NCBI RefSeq assembly: GCF_002860365.1 | Contig: NZ_NMWT01000022.1 | Span: forward strand, 1-58,627 | Direction: 5' to 3' | Length of the DNA: 58,627 nt | Origin: Bifidobacterium parmae | GTDB taxonomy: Bacteria > Actinomycetota > Actinomycetes > Actinomycetales > Bifidobacteriaceae | Shown here: positions 16,299-25,269 of the stretch, piece by piece | Numbering within the stretch: position 1 is the stretch's first letter | How the letters are laid out: every line of letters starts with the position of its first letter | Notes under the pieces: model-generated | Database searches by the model: none | Told to the model about the DNA's origin: nothing | The model's input: the letters and a program-made list of their open reading frames with translations, nothing else | Program-made: the position numbers and the translations under genes

Positions 16299-17225
16299 AT
16301 GACGACGACCGATACGGGAAGGACGCCCGGAACCCACGAAACCGACTATCCGATGGCGCCGAAGGTCTACTTCACACGCGACATCAGCCCCGGCGGACTG
16401 ATGCGCGCCTACGAGGCGCTCGGCGCGAAACCGCAAGGCAAGGTGGCCGTCAAACTCAGCTCCGGCGAAGGCGGCAACACGCATTATCTGCAGCCGGCGC
16501 TCATCAAGGACCTCGTCCACCATCTCGACGGCACCATCGTCGAATGCAACACCGCGTACGCGGGCACCCGCGACACCACCGAACACCATTGGAGGACCAT
16601 CAGGGAGCATGGGTTCCTCGACATCGCCCCCTGCGACATCCAGGACGAGGACGGCGAGATCGAGATCCCCGTGGAAGGCGGCAGACGCATCACCGCCGAC
16701 ATCGTCGGCTCCCACTTCCCGAACTACGACTACTACGCCGTGCTCTCGCACTTCAAAGGCCACATGATGGGCGGCTTCGGCGGGGCGCTCAAGAACATCT
16801 CCATCGGCATGGCCTCATCGCGCGGCAAGAAGCGTCTCCATTCCGGGCAGGACGAGATCCTCGCCAACCCGTTCAGCGGCGACCAGGACGCGTTCCTCGA
16901 AGCGATGGCCGAAGCCGCCACCGCCGTGTTCAACACGCTCGAAGGCAGGATGTGCTTCGTCAACGTGATGAACAACCTGTCCGTCGACTGCGACTGCGAC
17001 GGCAACCCGCACGCGCCCGTCATGGCCGACATCGGCATCTGCGCCTCGCTCGACCCGGTCGCCGTCGACCAGGCGTGCGTCGACATGGTGTACGTCTCGC
17101 ACGACACCAAGGAACCGCTGATCGAACGCATCGAATCGCGCCACGGCATCCACACCATCGAACACGCCGTCGAGATGGGCCTCGGCAGCCGCGGATACCA
17201 GCTCATCGACCTCGACCTGCGCTGA
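16299..17225 (+). CDS. DUF362 domain protein
   Basis: The 308-residue protein matches the DUF362 domain: VAVKLSSGEGGNTHYLQP, VECNTAYAGTRDTTEHH, SHFPNYDYYAVLSHFKGHMMGGFGGALKNISIGMAS (the longest conserved block), and a C-terminal LDPVAVDQACVD. Many family members carry a C-terminal 4Fe-4S ferredoxin domain; this one does not and ends after the DUF362 domain. The function is not established. AAGGAGG precedes the start. A 20-base gap separates it from an ECF-type transporter component, so the two are probably co-transcribed. Confidence 0.88.
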   Translation: MTTTDTGRTPGTHETDYPMAPKVYFTRDISPGGLMRAYEALGAKPQGKVAVKLSSGEGGNTHYLQPALIKDLVHHLDGTIVECNTAYAGTRDTTEHHWRTIREHGFLDIAPCDIQDEDGEIEIPVEGGRRITADIVGSHFPNYDYYAVLSHFKGHMMGGFGGALKNISIGMASSRGKKRLHSGQDEILANPFSGDQDAFLEAMAEAATAVFNTLEGRMCFVNVMNNLSVDCDCDGNPHAPVMADIGICASLDPVAVDQACVDMVYVSHDTKEPLIERIESRHGIHTIEHAVEMGLGSRGYQLIDLDLR

Positions 17226-17245
17226 CAAACGAAGGAGTCTCCATC

Positions 17246-17833
17246 ATGCAACCGCAATCCACCGCTCCGGCCCGCGCATACGCGCTGCCGTCCGTCACGT
17301 TCCAATCCGTCGCCACGCTGCTCGCCGTCGTGGCCGCCGTCGCCCTGCCGCAGGTCCTCCACCTCGCCGGCGCGGCGACGGGCCTCGGCACGATGATCGG
17401 CCAGACCCTGCTGCCGATGCACCTGCCCGTGCTGCTCGTCGGGCTGCTCGCCGGTCCGTTCGCGGGCCTCGCCACCGGCGCACTCGCGCCGATCGTGAGC
17501 TTCCTCATCACCGGCATGCCGATGGCGCCGATGGTGCCGTTCATGGTCATCGAACTCGCCGCCTACGGTCTGATCGCCGGGCTCCTGCGCGGCGTGCGTC
17601 TGCCCGCCGCCGTGCCGTCCCCGATCGGATGGCTGGCCAAGCTCGTCGCCGCGCAGATCGGCGGCCGCCTGGTCGACGCGCTCGCCATCGCCGTGGCCGT
17701 CACCCTGCTCGGCAACGCGCAGATGTCGGTCGCAAGCGTGTGGACGGCCGTCGGCGCCGGTCTGCCCGGCCTCGTGCTCCAATGGGTGCTCGTCCCGCTG
17801 GTCATGTTCGCCGTGGACCGTCATCGCAGTTGA
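17246..17833 (+). CDS. ECF-transporter S-component-like membrane protein
   Basis: The 195-residue hydrophobic protein has about six helices. It has the S-component pattern LLPMHLPVLLVGLLAGPFAGLATGALAPIVSFLITGMP, in which the helix-2/3 MHLPVLL and GxxxGxxxP features stand out. S components bind a vitamin or micronutrient and work with a shared ECF module (EcfA, EcfA', EcfT) encoded elsewhere. The ligand cannot be assigned. A GAAGGAG site precedes the ATG. It follows a DUF362 gene and precedes a frameshifted DUF1893 gene, and the three may form one operon. Confidence 0.75.
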   Translation: MQPQSTAPARAYALPSVTFQSVATLLAVVAAVALPQVLHLAGAATGLGTMIGQTLLPMHLPVLLVGLLAGPFAGLATGALAPIVSFLITGMPMAPMVPFMVIELAAYGLIAGLLRGVRLPAAVPSPIGWLAKLVAAQIGGRLVDALAIAVAVTLLGNAQMSVASVWTAVGAGLPGLVLQWVLVPLVMFAVDRHRS

Positions 17834-17869
17834 TTCCGCGATCGGATGAGGGGGAGGAACGAAGCCGTC

Positions 17870-18318
17870 ATGGACGACTGGGAACGCGCGAAAAGCACGC
17901 TGGCGAAGAATGATTCGCTCGGCTGCGTGGCATGCCGCACGGACGCCGCCGGCCACACCGAAACGCTGACCGGCACGGGCGCGGCGTGCGTCCGCTGCTC
18001 GTATGGCTCGCCGAAGGCCGCAGCCTTGCCGGCTTCTGCGCCGCCGACCGCGTGGTAGGCAAAGGCGCGGCGCTGCTCTACGCCCGACTCGGTGCCAAGG
18101 CCGTATGGGCCCGCACGATGAGCGAAGCCGGATTCGCCACCCTGCGCGCCCACGGCATCGAAGCCGCCTACGGCACGCTGGTCCCCGTCATCCTCAACCG
18201 CGGGCGGGACGGCATGTGCCCGATCGAGCGATCGGTCGAGCACATCGACGACCCCGCAGTCGCCGAACCCGCCATCCGCGCCGCCGTCGCCCGCCTCATG
18301 GCGGCGCGCCACCGATAG
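17870..18318 (+). pseudogene. DUF1893 protein gene interrupted by a frameshift
   Basis: The first ~36 codons (MDDWERAKSTLAKNDSLGCVAC...) are in one frame. The conserved DUF1893 body (GRGVRPLLVWLAEG, CAADRVVGKGAALLYARLG, VPVILNRGRDGMCPIE) continues in the -1 frame from about 17978. Joining the frames at ACCGGCACGGGC restores a complete ~150-residue family member, which indicates a single lost base in a G/C run. No slippery heptamer is visible, so programmed frameshifting is unlikely. A sequencing error is the alternative to a true pseudogene. It lies 36 bases after the S-component gene. Confidence 0.7.
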
Positions 18319-18407
18319 CGTCGGGACGTTGCCGGCCGGCCGGGCGATACGCGGATTATGTATGCTTGAGTCGGTTGTGAATCATTTCAGGGCGGGGAGG
18401 TATCCGG

Positions 18408-19436
18408 ATGGTGACGGGTTCACGTAAGGCGACGCTTCACGACGTGGCGAAACGCGCGCACGTATCGGTGGCTTCGGTCTCGAACTACCTCAACGACTAC
18501 CCGTACATGAAGCCCGCCACACGTGAACGCATCCGCAAGGCCGTGGAGGAGCTCGGCTATGTCGCCAACAGTCAGGCCCGCAATCTCAGGTCCGGGCGTA
18601 CCGGCCTCATCTCGTTGTCGCTGCCGGACCTCAACCAGATCTATTTCGCCGAGCTCGCCGAGGAGACCATCAAGCAGGCGCGTGAGCGCGGCTACCGCGT
18701 GATCATCGAATCGACCGGCAACGACCGCCGCCGTGAGATCGACAGCGCCCGCGCGATGGCGAGCAATATGACCGACGGGCTGATTCTGAGCCCCACGCAG
18801 CTGCGCGCCGAGGACGTCCATGAGCTCGAGGGCGACTATCCGCTGGTGATTCTGGGCGAGCGCATCTTCAACGCGCCCGCGCCCCACGTGGTCATGTCCA
18901 ACGAGATGGGTGCGGCCATGGCGACCGCCCATCTGCTGCGTGCCGGATGCCGTACGATCGCCGTCGTCGGCGGCACGCTCGACGAGTCGGTGCCCTCGTC
19001 GCGCTCGATGCGCACGAAGGGATATCTCGGCGCGCTTGCCGAGCATGGCGTGGCGATGGATCCGTCGCTGATCCGCGAATGCGGGGAGTGGACCAGCGCG
19101 GAGGGCGCGAAGGCGGTGCGCGAGATGTTCGCGCAGGGCGTGCGCCCGGACGGCATCTTCGCTCTCAACGACCTGCTGGCATTCGGCGTGATCAGCCAGT
19201 TGCGCGAGATGCGCGTGCGTGTACCGGAAAGCGTGCGCGTGATCGGGTTCGACGACATCGACGAGGCGAAGTACACGATTCCCCCGATGACGACCGTCGA
19301 TCCGGGCCGTACGCGGATCGCCGCACTGGCGGTCGATTCGATCCTCGCCCAGGTCGAGGCGGGGAAGCGGGCGCCCCGCGAGCGCATCGACGTGGATTGC
19401 CGTCTGGTGTATCGCGACTCTTCGCCCGAGGTGTGA
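18408..19436 (+). CDS. LacI-family repressor of the adjacent sugar-uptake locus
   Basis: The 342-residue regulator has an N-terminal helix-turn-helix (TLHDVAKRAHVSVASVSNYL, residues 9-28) with hinge helix GYVANSQARNLRSGRT, then a periplasmic-binding-protein-like sensor domain ending in the family motif RVIGFDDIDEAKYTIPPMTTV. A GGGGAGG site precedes the ATG. Downstream are a two-permease importer, a GH43 enzyme and a binding protein. Three palindromic operators lie in the gap between regulator and transporter, so it probably represses them and is released by an arabinose- or xylose-containing oligosaccharide. Confidence 0.92.
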   Translation: MVTGSRKATLHDVAKRAHVSVASVSNYLNDYPYMKPATRERIRKAVEELGYVANSQARNLRSGRTGLISLSLPDLNQIYFAELAEETIKQARERGYRVIIESTGNDRRREIDSARAMASNMTDGLILSPTQLRAEDVHELEGDYPLVILGERIFNAPAPHVVMSNEMGAAMATAHLLRAGCRTIAVVGGTLDESVPSSRSMRTKGYLGALAEHGVAMDPSLIRECGEWTSAEGAKAVREMFAQGVRPDGIFALNDLLAFGVISQLREMRVRVPESVRVIGFDDIDEAKYTIPPMTTVDPGRTRIAALAVDSILAQVEAGKRAPRERIDVDCRLVYRDSSPEV

Positions 19437-19494
19437 TGGCGCGCGGCGTGTCGCCGCCGGCCGTAAGGGCTTTCACGATATGGGACGGCTGGAT

Positions 19495-19522
19495 TTGACA
19501 CAGTTCTGAATCGTTATAGAAT
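19495..19522 (+). promoter_or_regulatory. Promoter with built-in LacI operator O1
   Basis: A consensus -35 TTGACA (19495-19500) and -10 TAGAAT (19517-19522) are 16 bases apart. The operator TTCTGAATCGTTATAGAA (19504-19521) fills the spacer and overlaps the -10, so a bound repressor would block RNA polymerase directly. Confidence 0.8.
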
Positions 19523-19538
19523 TGTGACCAACAACCAA

Positions 19539-19558
19539 ATCTGAAACGTTCTAGAAAC
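19539..19558. promoter_or_regulatory. LacI operator O2
   Basis: ATCTGAAACGTTCTAGAAAC matches O1 and O3 around the central AACGTT with TCTGA/TAGAA-type flanks. It lies just downstream of the expected transcription start. Confidence 0.7.
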
Positions 19559-19666
19559 CGGCGCGCAGCAGCGCCGGCCGGAAAGCGAAGCCGCGAACCG
19601 TTTCCCCGGCGTAAAAGCCGCGTGGTCATTGCGAAACCCGATTGCGCCCCCGTTTTCCGTACGCCA

Positions 19667-19686
19667 TTTCTGAAACGTTACAGAAA
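19667..19686. promoter_or_regulatory. LacI operator O3
   Basis: TTTCTGAAACGTTACAGAAA is palindromic except for one base pair and is the most symmetrical of the three sites. It lies 37 bases before the first permease gene, about 145 bases from O1, a distance compatible with looping. Confidence 0.75.
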
Positions 19687-19722
19687 AGGGATTGCGCAGA
19701 CGGAAACCCAAGGGAGGTCATT

Positions 19723-20691
19723 ATGTCGGCAAGTCGAACCGCCGCCACCGCCGCACGGGCGGTACGGCCCGGCAAAGCGAAGGCGGTGAGCGAAGCCAGG
19801 GGAGGGGAGTCGATGAACTCGTGGCGGGCCAGACTGCGCCCGTACCTGTTCATCGCGCCGCTGGTCATCCTCTCCGGCGTGTTCATCTACTACTGCATCG
19901 GATTCACCGTGGCCACGTCGTTCACCGACTGGGACGGCATCTCCGACGAGATGGACTTCATCGGACTGAAGAACTACGCCAAGCTGCTCGCGCCCGGATC
20001 GGTGTTCTGGACGGCGCTGAGGAACAACATCATCTTCATGGTCGTCACCGTGGCGGTCCAGGCCGGACTCGGCCTCATCCTCGCCGTCATCCTCAAGGAG
20101 CGGCTCCCCGGATCGAACGTCTTCAAGGCCATCTTCTTCATGCCGATCGCCATGGCGCCGGTCATCATCGCCGCCATCTTCCGCATCATCATGGACCCGA
20201 ACGTCGGCGCCATCAACGAGGCGCTGCGCTTCCTGCACCTCGACGCCCTGGCCCAGAGCTGGCTCGGCGACCCGAAGATCGCGCTCTACTCGATCTGCGC
20301 CATCAACATCTTCGAATGGATGGGCTTCTCGATGATCATCTACTACGCGGGGCTCATGTCCATCCCGGAGGACATCTACGAGGCGGCCAAGATCGACGGC
20401 TGCGGATTCTGGAACACCCTGTTCCGCATCACCATCCCGAACCTGTCCGGCACCACCAACACGCTCATCCTGCTCGGCATCGTCGGCTCCCTGAAGACCT
20501 TCGACATCGTCATCCAGACCACCGGCGGCGGCCCCGGACGCTCCACCGAATTCCTCAACACCTACCTGTACAAGGCGGGCGTGCAGCAGTTCAACGGCGG
20601 CCTGTCCGCGGCCATCGGCGTGATGGTGCTCATCATCGCCGTGGTGCTCTCCATCATCCAGGTCGTCGTCAACAACCGGGCCAACCGGTGA
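19723..20691 (+). CDS. Sugar ABC transporter permease (MalF/UgpA type)
   Basis: This is one of two membrane subunits of a CUT1-type oligosaccharide importer. The 322-residue protein has six membrane helices and the cytoplasmic EAA loop YEAAKIDGCGFWNTLFRITIPNL near residue 225-247, where it docks an ATPase. A ~35-residue charged cytoplasmic N-terminus precedes the first helix. GGGAGG precedes the ATG at 19723. Its partner permease follows after 19 bases. No ATPase gene is in the cluster, so a shared MsmK-like ATPase encoded elsewhere is implied. Confidence 0.92.
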   Translation: MSASRTAATAARAVRPGKAKAVSEARGGESMNSWRARLRPYLFIAPLVILSGVFIYYCIGFTVATSFTDWDGISDEMDFIGLKNYAKLLAPGSVFWTALRNNIIFMVVTVAVQAGLGLILAVILKERLPGSNVFKAIFFMPIAMAPVIIAAIFRIIMDPNVGAINEALRFLHLDALAQSWLGDPKIALYSICAINIFEWMGFSMIIYYAGLMSIPEDIYEAAKIDGCGFWNTLFRITIPNLSGTTNTLILLGIVGSLKTFDIVIQTTGGGPGRSTEFLNTYLYKAGVQQFNGGLSAAIGVMVLIIAVVLSIIQVVVNNRANR

Positions 20692-20710
20692 CACGGGAAA
20701 GGAACGCATC

Positions 20711-21511
20711 ATGAAACGCAAAGCCGGCACCACGACCATCATGTACGTGGTCCTGTTCTTCTTCCTCGCCATCTGGCTGTTCCCCATCGTCACGGCCATC
20801 GCCAAGTCCCTGCAGGTGGGCGGCGTCGAAAGCTACCGTTCGGTCATCGCCAACCCGGACGTGCACTACTTCCGCGTGGTGTTCAACTCGCTGTTCATCG
20901 CGCTGGCCACGGCCGTCGTGGTAGTGTTCATCACGTCGCTCGCGGGCTTCGCCTTCTCCAAGATGAAGTTCGCCGGCCAGAACGTCATCTATGTGCTCAT
21001 GCTCGCCTGCATGGCCGTGCCGATCGCCTCGGTCACCATGCCGCTGTTCTTCACCATCAAGACCTTCGGCCTGACCAACACCTACCTCGGCATGATCATC
21101 CCGCTCGTCGCGTTCAACGCCCTGCAGATGCTGCTGCTGTGGCGCAACTACTTCGACGGCATCCCCAACGAGCTCATCGAGGCGGCGCGCGTGGACGGCT
21201 GCTCCACCTGGCGCATCTACCTGCGCATCCTCATGCCCGTGTCCACCCCGATAATCGCCACCACCGGCGTGCTCACCTTCGTCTACTCCTGGAACGAATA
21301 CCTCATCCCGTTGCTGCTCATCCGCGACGAGACCAAGTACACGGTCACGCTCGCCTCCACCTACTTCATGGAGACGCGCAGCCAGACCCCGGAGATGGTC
21401 GCACAGGAGTACGCCGCCCTGATCCTCATGACCATCCCGTCCATCATCGTCTACCTGATCAGCCAGAAGTGGCTGCAGTCCGGCATCACCGCCGGCGCCG
21501 TGAAGAGCTGA
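20711..21511 (+). CDS. Sugar ABC transporter permease (MalG/UgpE type)
   Basis: This is the second membrane subunit of the CUT1 importer (266 residues, six helices). The EAA loop reads IEAARVDGCSTWRIYLRILMPVSTP, and the C-terminus LQSGITAGAVKS is typical of MalG-like subunits. GAAAGGAA precedes the start. The downstream GH43 gene starts 10 bases after the stop, so the genes are tightly coupled. Confidence 0.92.
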   Translation: MKRKAGTTTIMYVVLFFFLAIWLFPIVTAIAKSLQVGGVESYRSVIANPDVHYFRVVFNSLFIALATAVVVVFITSLAGFAFSKMKFAGQNVIYVLMLACMAVPIASVTMPLFFTIKTFGLTNTYLGMIIPLVAFNALQMLLLWRNYFDGIPNELIEAARVDGCSTWRIYLRILMPVSTPIIATTGVLTFVYSWNEYLIPLLLIRDETKYTVTLASTYFMETRSQTPEMVAQEYAALILMTIPSIIVYLISQKWLQSGITAGAVKS

Positions 21512-21521
21512 GGTGAGCGTG

Positions 21522-23597
21522 ATGACTGCACACGCATCCACGTCCGCCCCAGCCACGCTCACCGGCCGCACCTACGCCAACCCGGTGCCCTACGCCGACG
21601 GCCGCGCGCACACCGCGCCGGACCCGTTCGTGATCCGCTACCGCAGCCTCTATTACTGCTACGCCACCGACGAGCATGGCGTGCTCGTCTCCACCTCGCC
21701 CGACCTCACCGTCTGGACGAGCCGCGGCTACTGCTACACCGAGCCCGGGCGCAAGAACTACTGGGCGCCCTCCGTCATCCTCCTCAACGGCGTGTTCCAC
21801 ATGTACTTCTCGAACATGCCCGAAGACGAGACGGACCCGCACACCGAAATCATGCGCGTGGCCACGAGCGACGACCCGCTCGGCCCGTTCGTCAAGCAAG
21901 CTGAACTGTTCGACACCTTCGCCATCGATTCGCAGGTCGTCATGGGGGACGACGCGCGGCTCTACCTGCTGTACGCCGACAACCAGGCGCGCGGTCTGAG
22001 CGACGTGCGCCCCGGCACCTCCGTGATGGTCGACCGGCTCGTCACCCCCTTCCGCCGCGCGGGCGAGCCGAAACCGCTCATCACGCCCACGATGGATGAG
22101 GAGATCTTCGCCCGCAACCGCTTCGGCGACGGACGCGACTGGCACACCGTCGAAGGCGCCACCTACTTCACCTACCGAGACAAGGCGTTCATCACCTATT
22201 CGGCAAACGCGTACGAGCACGAGGATTATTTCGTAGGATACTCCGTCGCCTCGCTGCCCGCCGCCCCCGCAGACAGGCGCATCGACGCCCTCGACTGGCG
22301 CAAGCAGCTCAACGCCGGCCGTTTCGACCCGCTGCTCATCCGCTCCGACCGCGTGGAAGGCACCGGCCACAACTCGCTCGTCAAAGCGCCCAACGGCGTC
22401 GACGACTGGCTCGTCTACCACGGGCGCAACGCCGATGACGAACTGTACGTCGGCACCGAACAGCGCGTCATGCGCATCGATCCGCTCTACCATGCGGAAG
22501 GGCTGCTCGACACCGACGGCCCCACCTCCTCCCGCCGCGTCGCCCCGCTCGCCGCCGACGCCGCCGCGGACTTCGCCCACGGCGTTCCCGACGACTGGAC
22601 CGTGATCGGCGGCGAGGCACGCGCCGTCGACGACGCCGGCCTGCCCGCGCTCGAAACCGACGCCGCCGCGAACTTCGCCGCGCTCGCGCCGATCGACTCC
22701 GCCACGCAGACCGTCGGTGCGTGGGTGAAGGGCGGCACGGCGCCGTTCGGCAGCCGCTATGGCCTCATCGTGCGGTGCGGCGGCGTGCGCGACCTGACCG
22801 GCGTGCGGATCGATGCCGGCGCCCGCGGCATCGTCGTCATCGACATGGCCGACGGCATCGCCCGCACGCGCACCTTCCCGCTGCCCGCCGACGTCGACCC
22901 GGGCGCGTGGCACGAACTCGTCGCCGTGCGCGCCTACGAACGGCTCGGAATCCTCCTCGACGGCCGATACGTAGGCGAGACGACGATCAGTCCCGACCCC
23001 GGCCGTGCCGGCATCGTCGCCACCGCGACGCGCGCCCGGTTCGCCGCGTTCACGGTCACCGACCACGTCGACCTGTGGGGGAAGGCGATGGCCGACGTCG
23101 ACCGTGAGATCGAGGCGAAGGACCCGGCCCGTCTCGCCGACGGCGAACTCGCCGCATGGGGCGTGCGTCCCGCCACGTTCGTGGTGCGGCCGGGACTGAC
23201 AGGCCGGCGCTTCGTGCTCGACTTCGCGTTCCGCACCGACCGCGCCGAGACGCTCATCGGCATCGACGGCTACCGCGTGACGTTGGGGACGAGACGGGTG
23301 GAACTGCTGCGCGACGGCGTGCCGATCGCCGCCTCGCCCGAACCGGTGCGGCTGCGCGAGACGGGCGACGACGTGTGCCACGACGGCGAAGGCCGGGCGT
23401 TGCGCACCATCCGCATCGCCGCCGCGAACGGACTGCTGCGCGTCCACACGCGCGGCCGCGGATGGACGTTGCCGTTCGACGGCGTCGTCGACGACCGCAT
23501 CCGCATCACCCTCAGCGGGTCGGCGCTCGCCGGCTACGCGAGGACCTCGCTCGGCCCCATCGTCGGGGCAGATGCGACGCAAGCCACGACGAAGTGA
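21522..23597 (+). CDS. Glycoside hydrolase family 43 enzyme (intracellular arabinosidase/xylosidase candidate)
   Basis: The 691-residue protein lacks a signal peptide, so it acts on imported oligosaccharides in the cytoplasm. The N-terminal five-bladed propeller (residues ~15-340) shows the GH43 catalytic acids: base D34 (TAPDPFV), pKa modulator D136 (FAIDSQV), and acid E211 (HTVEGATYF), with the GTGHNS motif near 280. The C-terminal half (about 355-690) looks like one or two beta-sandwich modules. GH43 members hydrolyse alpha-L-arabinofuranosides or beta-xylosides, and I cannot choose between them. A GAGGTG site overlaps the preceding stop and supports ATG 21522 (GTG 21513 is an alternative). 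Confidence 0.85.
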   Translation: MTAHASTSAPATLTGRTYANPVPYADGRAHTAPDPFVIRYRSLYYCYATDEHGVLVSTSPDLTVWTSRGYCYTEPGRKNYWAPSVILLNGVFHMYFSNMPEDETDPHTEIMRVATSDDPLGPFVKQAELFDTFAIDSQVVMGDDARLYLLYADNQARGLSDVRPGTSVMVDRLVTPFRRAGEPKPLITPTMDEEIFARNRFGDGRDWHTVEGATYFTYRDKAFITYSANAYEHEDYFVGYSVASLPAAPADRRIDALDWRKQLNAGRFDPLLIRSDRVEGTGHNSLVKAPNGVDDWLVYHGRNADDELYVGTEQRVMRIDPLYHAEGLLDTDGPTSSRRVAPLAADAAADFAHGVPDDWTVIGGEARAVDDAGLPALETDAAANFAALAPIDSATQTVGAWVKGGTAPFGSRYGLIVRCGGVRDLTGVRIDAGARGIVVIDMADGIARTRTFPLPADVDPGAWHELVAVRAYERLGILLDGRYVGETTISPDPGRAGIVATATRARFAAFTVTDHVDLWGKAMADVDREIEAKDPARLADGELAAWGVRPATFVVRPGLTGRRFVLDFAFRTDRAETLIGIDGYRVTLGTRRVELLRDGVPIAASPEPVRLRETGDDVCHDGEGRALRTIRIAAANGLLRVHTRGRGWTLPFDGVVDDRIRITLSGSALAGYARTSLGPIVGADATQATTK

Positions 23598-23630
23598 ACC
23601 AAACCCAAGGAAAAGGAAAAGGAGAACACC

Positions 23631-24959
23631 ATGTTCACCATGAAGAAGGCGATCGCCGCCATCGGCGCCATCGCGATGTCCGCAGGACTGCTCGCCGGAT
23701 GCGGCGCCGGAGGCGGCGACTCCGCCGACGCGGGCCTCGGCACCAAGGACGATCCGGTCGAACTGACCTTCTGGACCTGGCAGCCCACCGACGCCCAATG
23801 GAAGACCATCTACGCGGCCTTCCAGAAGAAGTACCCGAACATCAAGATCAAGTGGTGGCGCACCTCGGAGATCGCCGACTACCAGAAGAAGCTGCAGACC
23901 TCGATGGCCGGCGGCGAAGGCCCCGACGTGTTCGGCCTGCAGGCCGGCAGCCTCGTCGAACAGTACGGCCGCTTCGCCGAGGACATGAAGTCGCTCGCCG
24001 ACAAGGACATGTCCGGCTGGGACTCCAAGGTCTCCGAGGGCGCCGTCGCGCAGGTGACCGACAAGGACGGCAAGATGGTCGCCATGCCGACCATCACCTC
24101 CGGCTCCGAATACATCCTGTACAACAAGACCCTGCTCGACGAGAACGGCGTCAAGGTGCCCACCACCTACGACGAGCTCGTCAGCGCGAACAAGGAGCTC
24201 ACCTCCAAGGGGCTCATGCCGATGGCGCTCGGCGCCAAGGACGGCTGGCACCTCGACGACATCTTCGTGTGGCTGTCCAACCAGTACGGCGAAGGCGACG
24301 TGTACAAGGCGGCCGCCGGCAAGGCGAAGTTCACCGACCCAACCTTCGTCAAGACGATGAAGGCGTGGAAGCAGATGATCGACGACGGCCTGTTCCAGGA
24401 CGGCGCCGTCGGCACCGCCACCTACCCGGACGCCCGCGACAACTACTTCTACGCCCGCAAGACCGCGTTCTTCCCGACCGGCTCCTGGCACGTGACCGCC
24501 ACCATCCCGAACGACGAGACCAAGGGCACCGCCGTCGAGAAGGACGAGATCGGCATGATGGAGTTCCCGCAGGTCGGCGACAAGGACGCCGGCCCCACCA
24601 CCGGCGTGGACTTCGCGCTCGCCGTGAACAAGGACTCCAAGAAGAAGGCCGCCGCCATGAAGTTCATCGAGTTCATGACCACCGGCGAAGGCCAGCAGGA
24701 GTGGGTCGACACGCTGCAGGGCTCTCCGGTCGACAAGGACGTGACCGCCAAGCTGCCCGACGACGCCTCCGAGACCGCCAAGCAGTCCGTCGAACTCGTG
24801 ACCAAGGGCCAGGCCGCCTCCAAGCTCGAACGCAAGCTCACCTCGCAGGAGCTCAACGACGAGATCGGCGTGCAGATGCAGAACATCTACACCGGCGACG
24901 CCACCGTCGATTCGGCGCTCAAGGCGATCCAGCAGGTCAACGAGGGCCTGGACCGCTGA
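23631..24959 (+). CDS. Sugar ABC transporter solute-binding lipoprotein
   Basis: The 442-residue product has a lipoprotein signal peptide (MKKAIAAIGAIAMSAGLLAGC). The mature domain is of the family 1 extracellular solute-binding type: ELTFWTWQPTDAQWKTIY, GGEGPDVFGLQAGSLVEQYG, and the C-terminal FIEFMTTGEGQQEW are characteristic of oligosaccharide-binding proteins. It would capture substrate for the two permeases upstream. Here the binding protein comes last in the operon, after the glycosidase, rather than first. A run of AAGGAAAAGGAAAAGGAG precedes the start. Confidence 0.92.
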   Translation: MFTMKKAIAAIGAIAMSAGLLAGCGAGGGDSADAGLGTKDDPVELTFWTWQPTDAQWKTIYAAFQKKYPNIKIKWWRTSEIADYQKKLQTSMAGGEGPDVFGLQAGSLVEQYGRFAEDMKSLADKDMSGWDSKVSEGAVAQVTDKDGKMVAMPTITSGSEYILYNKTLLDENGVKVPTTYDELVSANKELTSKGLMPMALGAKDGWHLDDIFVWLSNQYGEGDVYKAAAGKAKFTDPTFVKTMKAWKQMIDDGLFQDGAVGTATYPDARDNYFYARKTAFFPTGSWHVTATIPNDETKGTAVEKDEIGMMEFPQVGDKDAGPTTGVDFALAVNKDSKKKAAAMKFIEFMTTGEGQQEWVDTLQGSPVDKDVTAKLPDDASETAKQSVELVTKGQAASKLERKLTSQELNDEIGVQMQNIYTGDATVDSALKAIQQVNEGLDR

Positions 24960-24997
24960 CGGCCCGGACTCCCCGCCCCGCGTTCTCCGCGATTCCA

Positions 24998-25055
24998 CGA
25001 CCCCTGTCCCGGCACGGCAATATATTGGATGATTGCTGTGCCGTGGCGGGGGTCG
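24998..25055. terminator. Extended hairpin after the binding-protein gene
   Basis: An outer CGACCCC/GGGGTCG stem and an inner GGCACGGCAAT/ATTGCTGTGCC stem (one G-U pair) fold into one long hairpin about 40 bases after the operon end. No T-run follows. It probably separates the sugar operon from rplS, by termination or by protecting the 3' end. Confidence 0.5.
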
Positions 25056-25091
25056 CCGCATAAACCCCCGTCGCACAAGGTCCAGCCGGTC

Positions 25092-25147
25092 CGCCTTAAG
25101 GCGCGTTTCCCGGCGGATCGGCACCCCTCGCAGGCAGACCTGCGGGG
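25092..25147 (+). promoter_or_regulatory. Structured leader upstream of rplS
   Basis: CGCCTTAAGGCG (25092-25103) is a perfect palindrome, and CCCCTCGCAGG/CCTGCGGGG (25124-25147) forms a second hairpin. Further GC-rich stems follow before the rplS start. Ribosomal-protein leaders often bind the protein they encode, but I do not recognise a described L19 leader here. Confidence 0.4.
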
Positions 25148-25269
25148 AAGGAACATCGGTGTGCGCACCGAGACCGGGCGGAACGAAACGCCCGGAGCCC
25201 GCGGAACGACGCGGGTCGTGCGCGCGCCCCGTCCGGTGGCCGATATGCGGCGGCACCTAAGGAACAATC

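Noticed and set aside
17870-18318. Programmed -1 frameshifting in the DUF1893 gene
   Set aside because: No X-XXY-YYZ slippery site or downstream pseudoknot is evident near 17978; a mutation or sequencing error is simpler.
21486-25256. A 1256-codon open frame on the minus strand across the GH43 operon
   Set aside because: It is antisense to well-supported permease, GH43 and binding-protein genes. The translation is low in complexity, rich in Val/Gly/Arg/Asp, and has no start signal. High GC makes stop-free antisense frames common.
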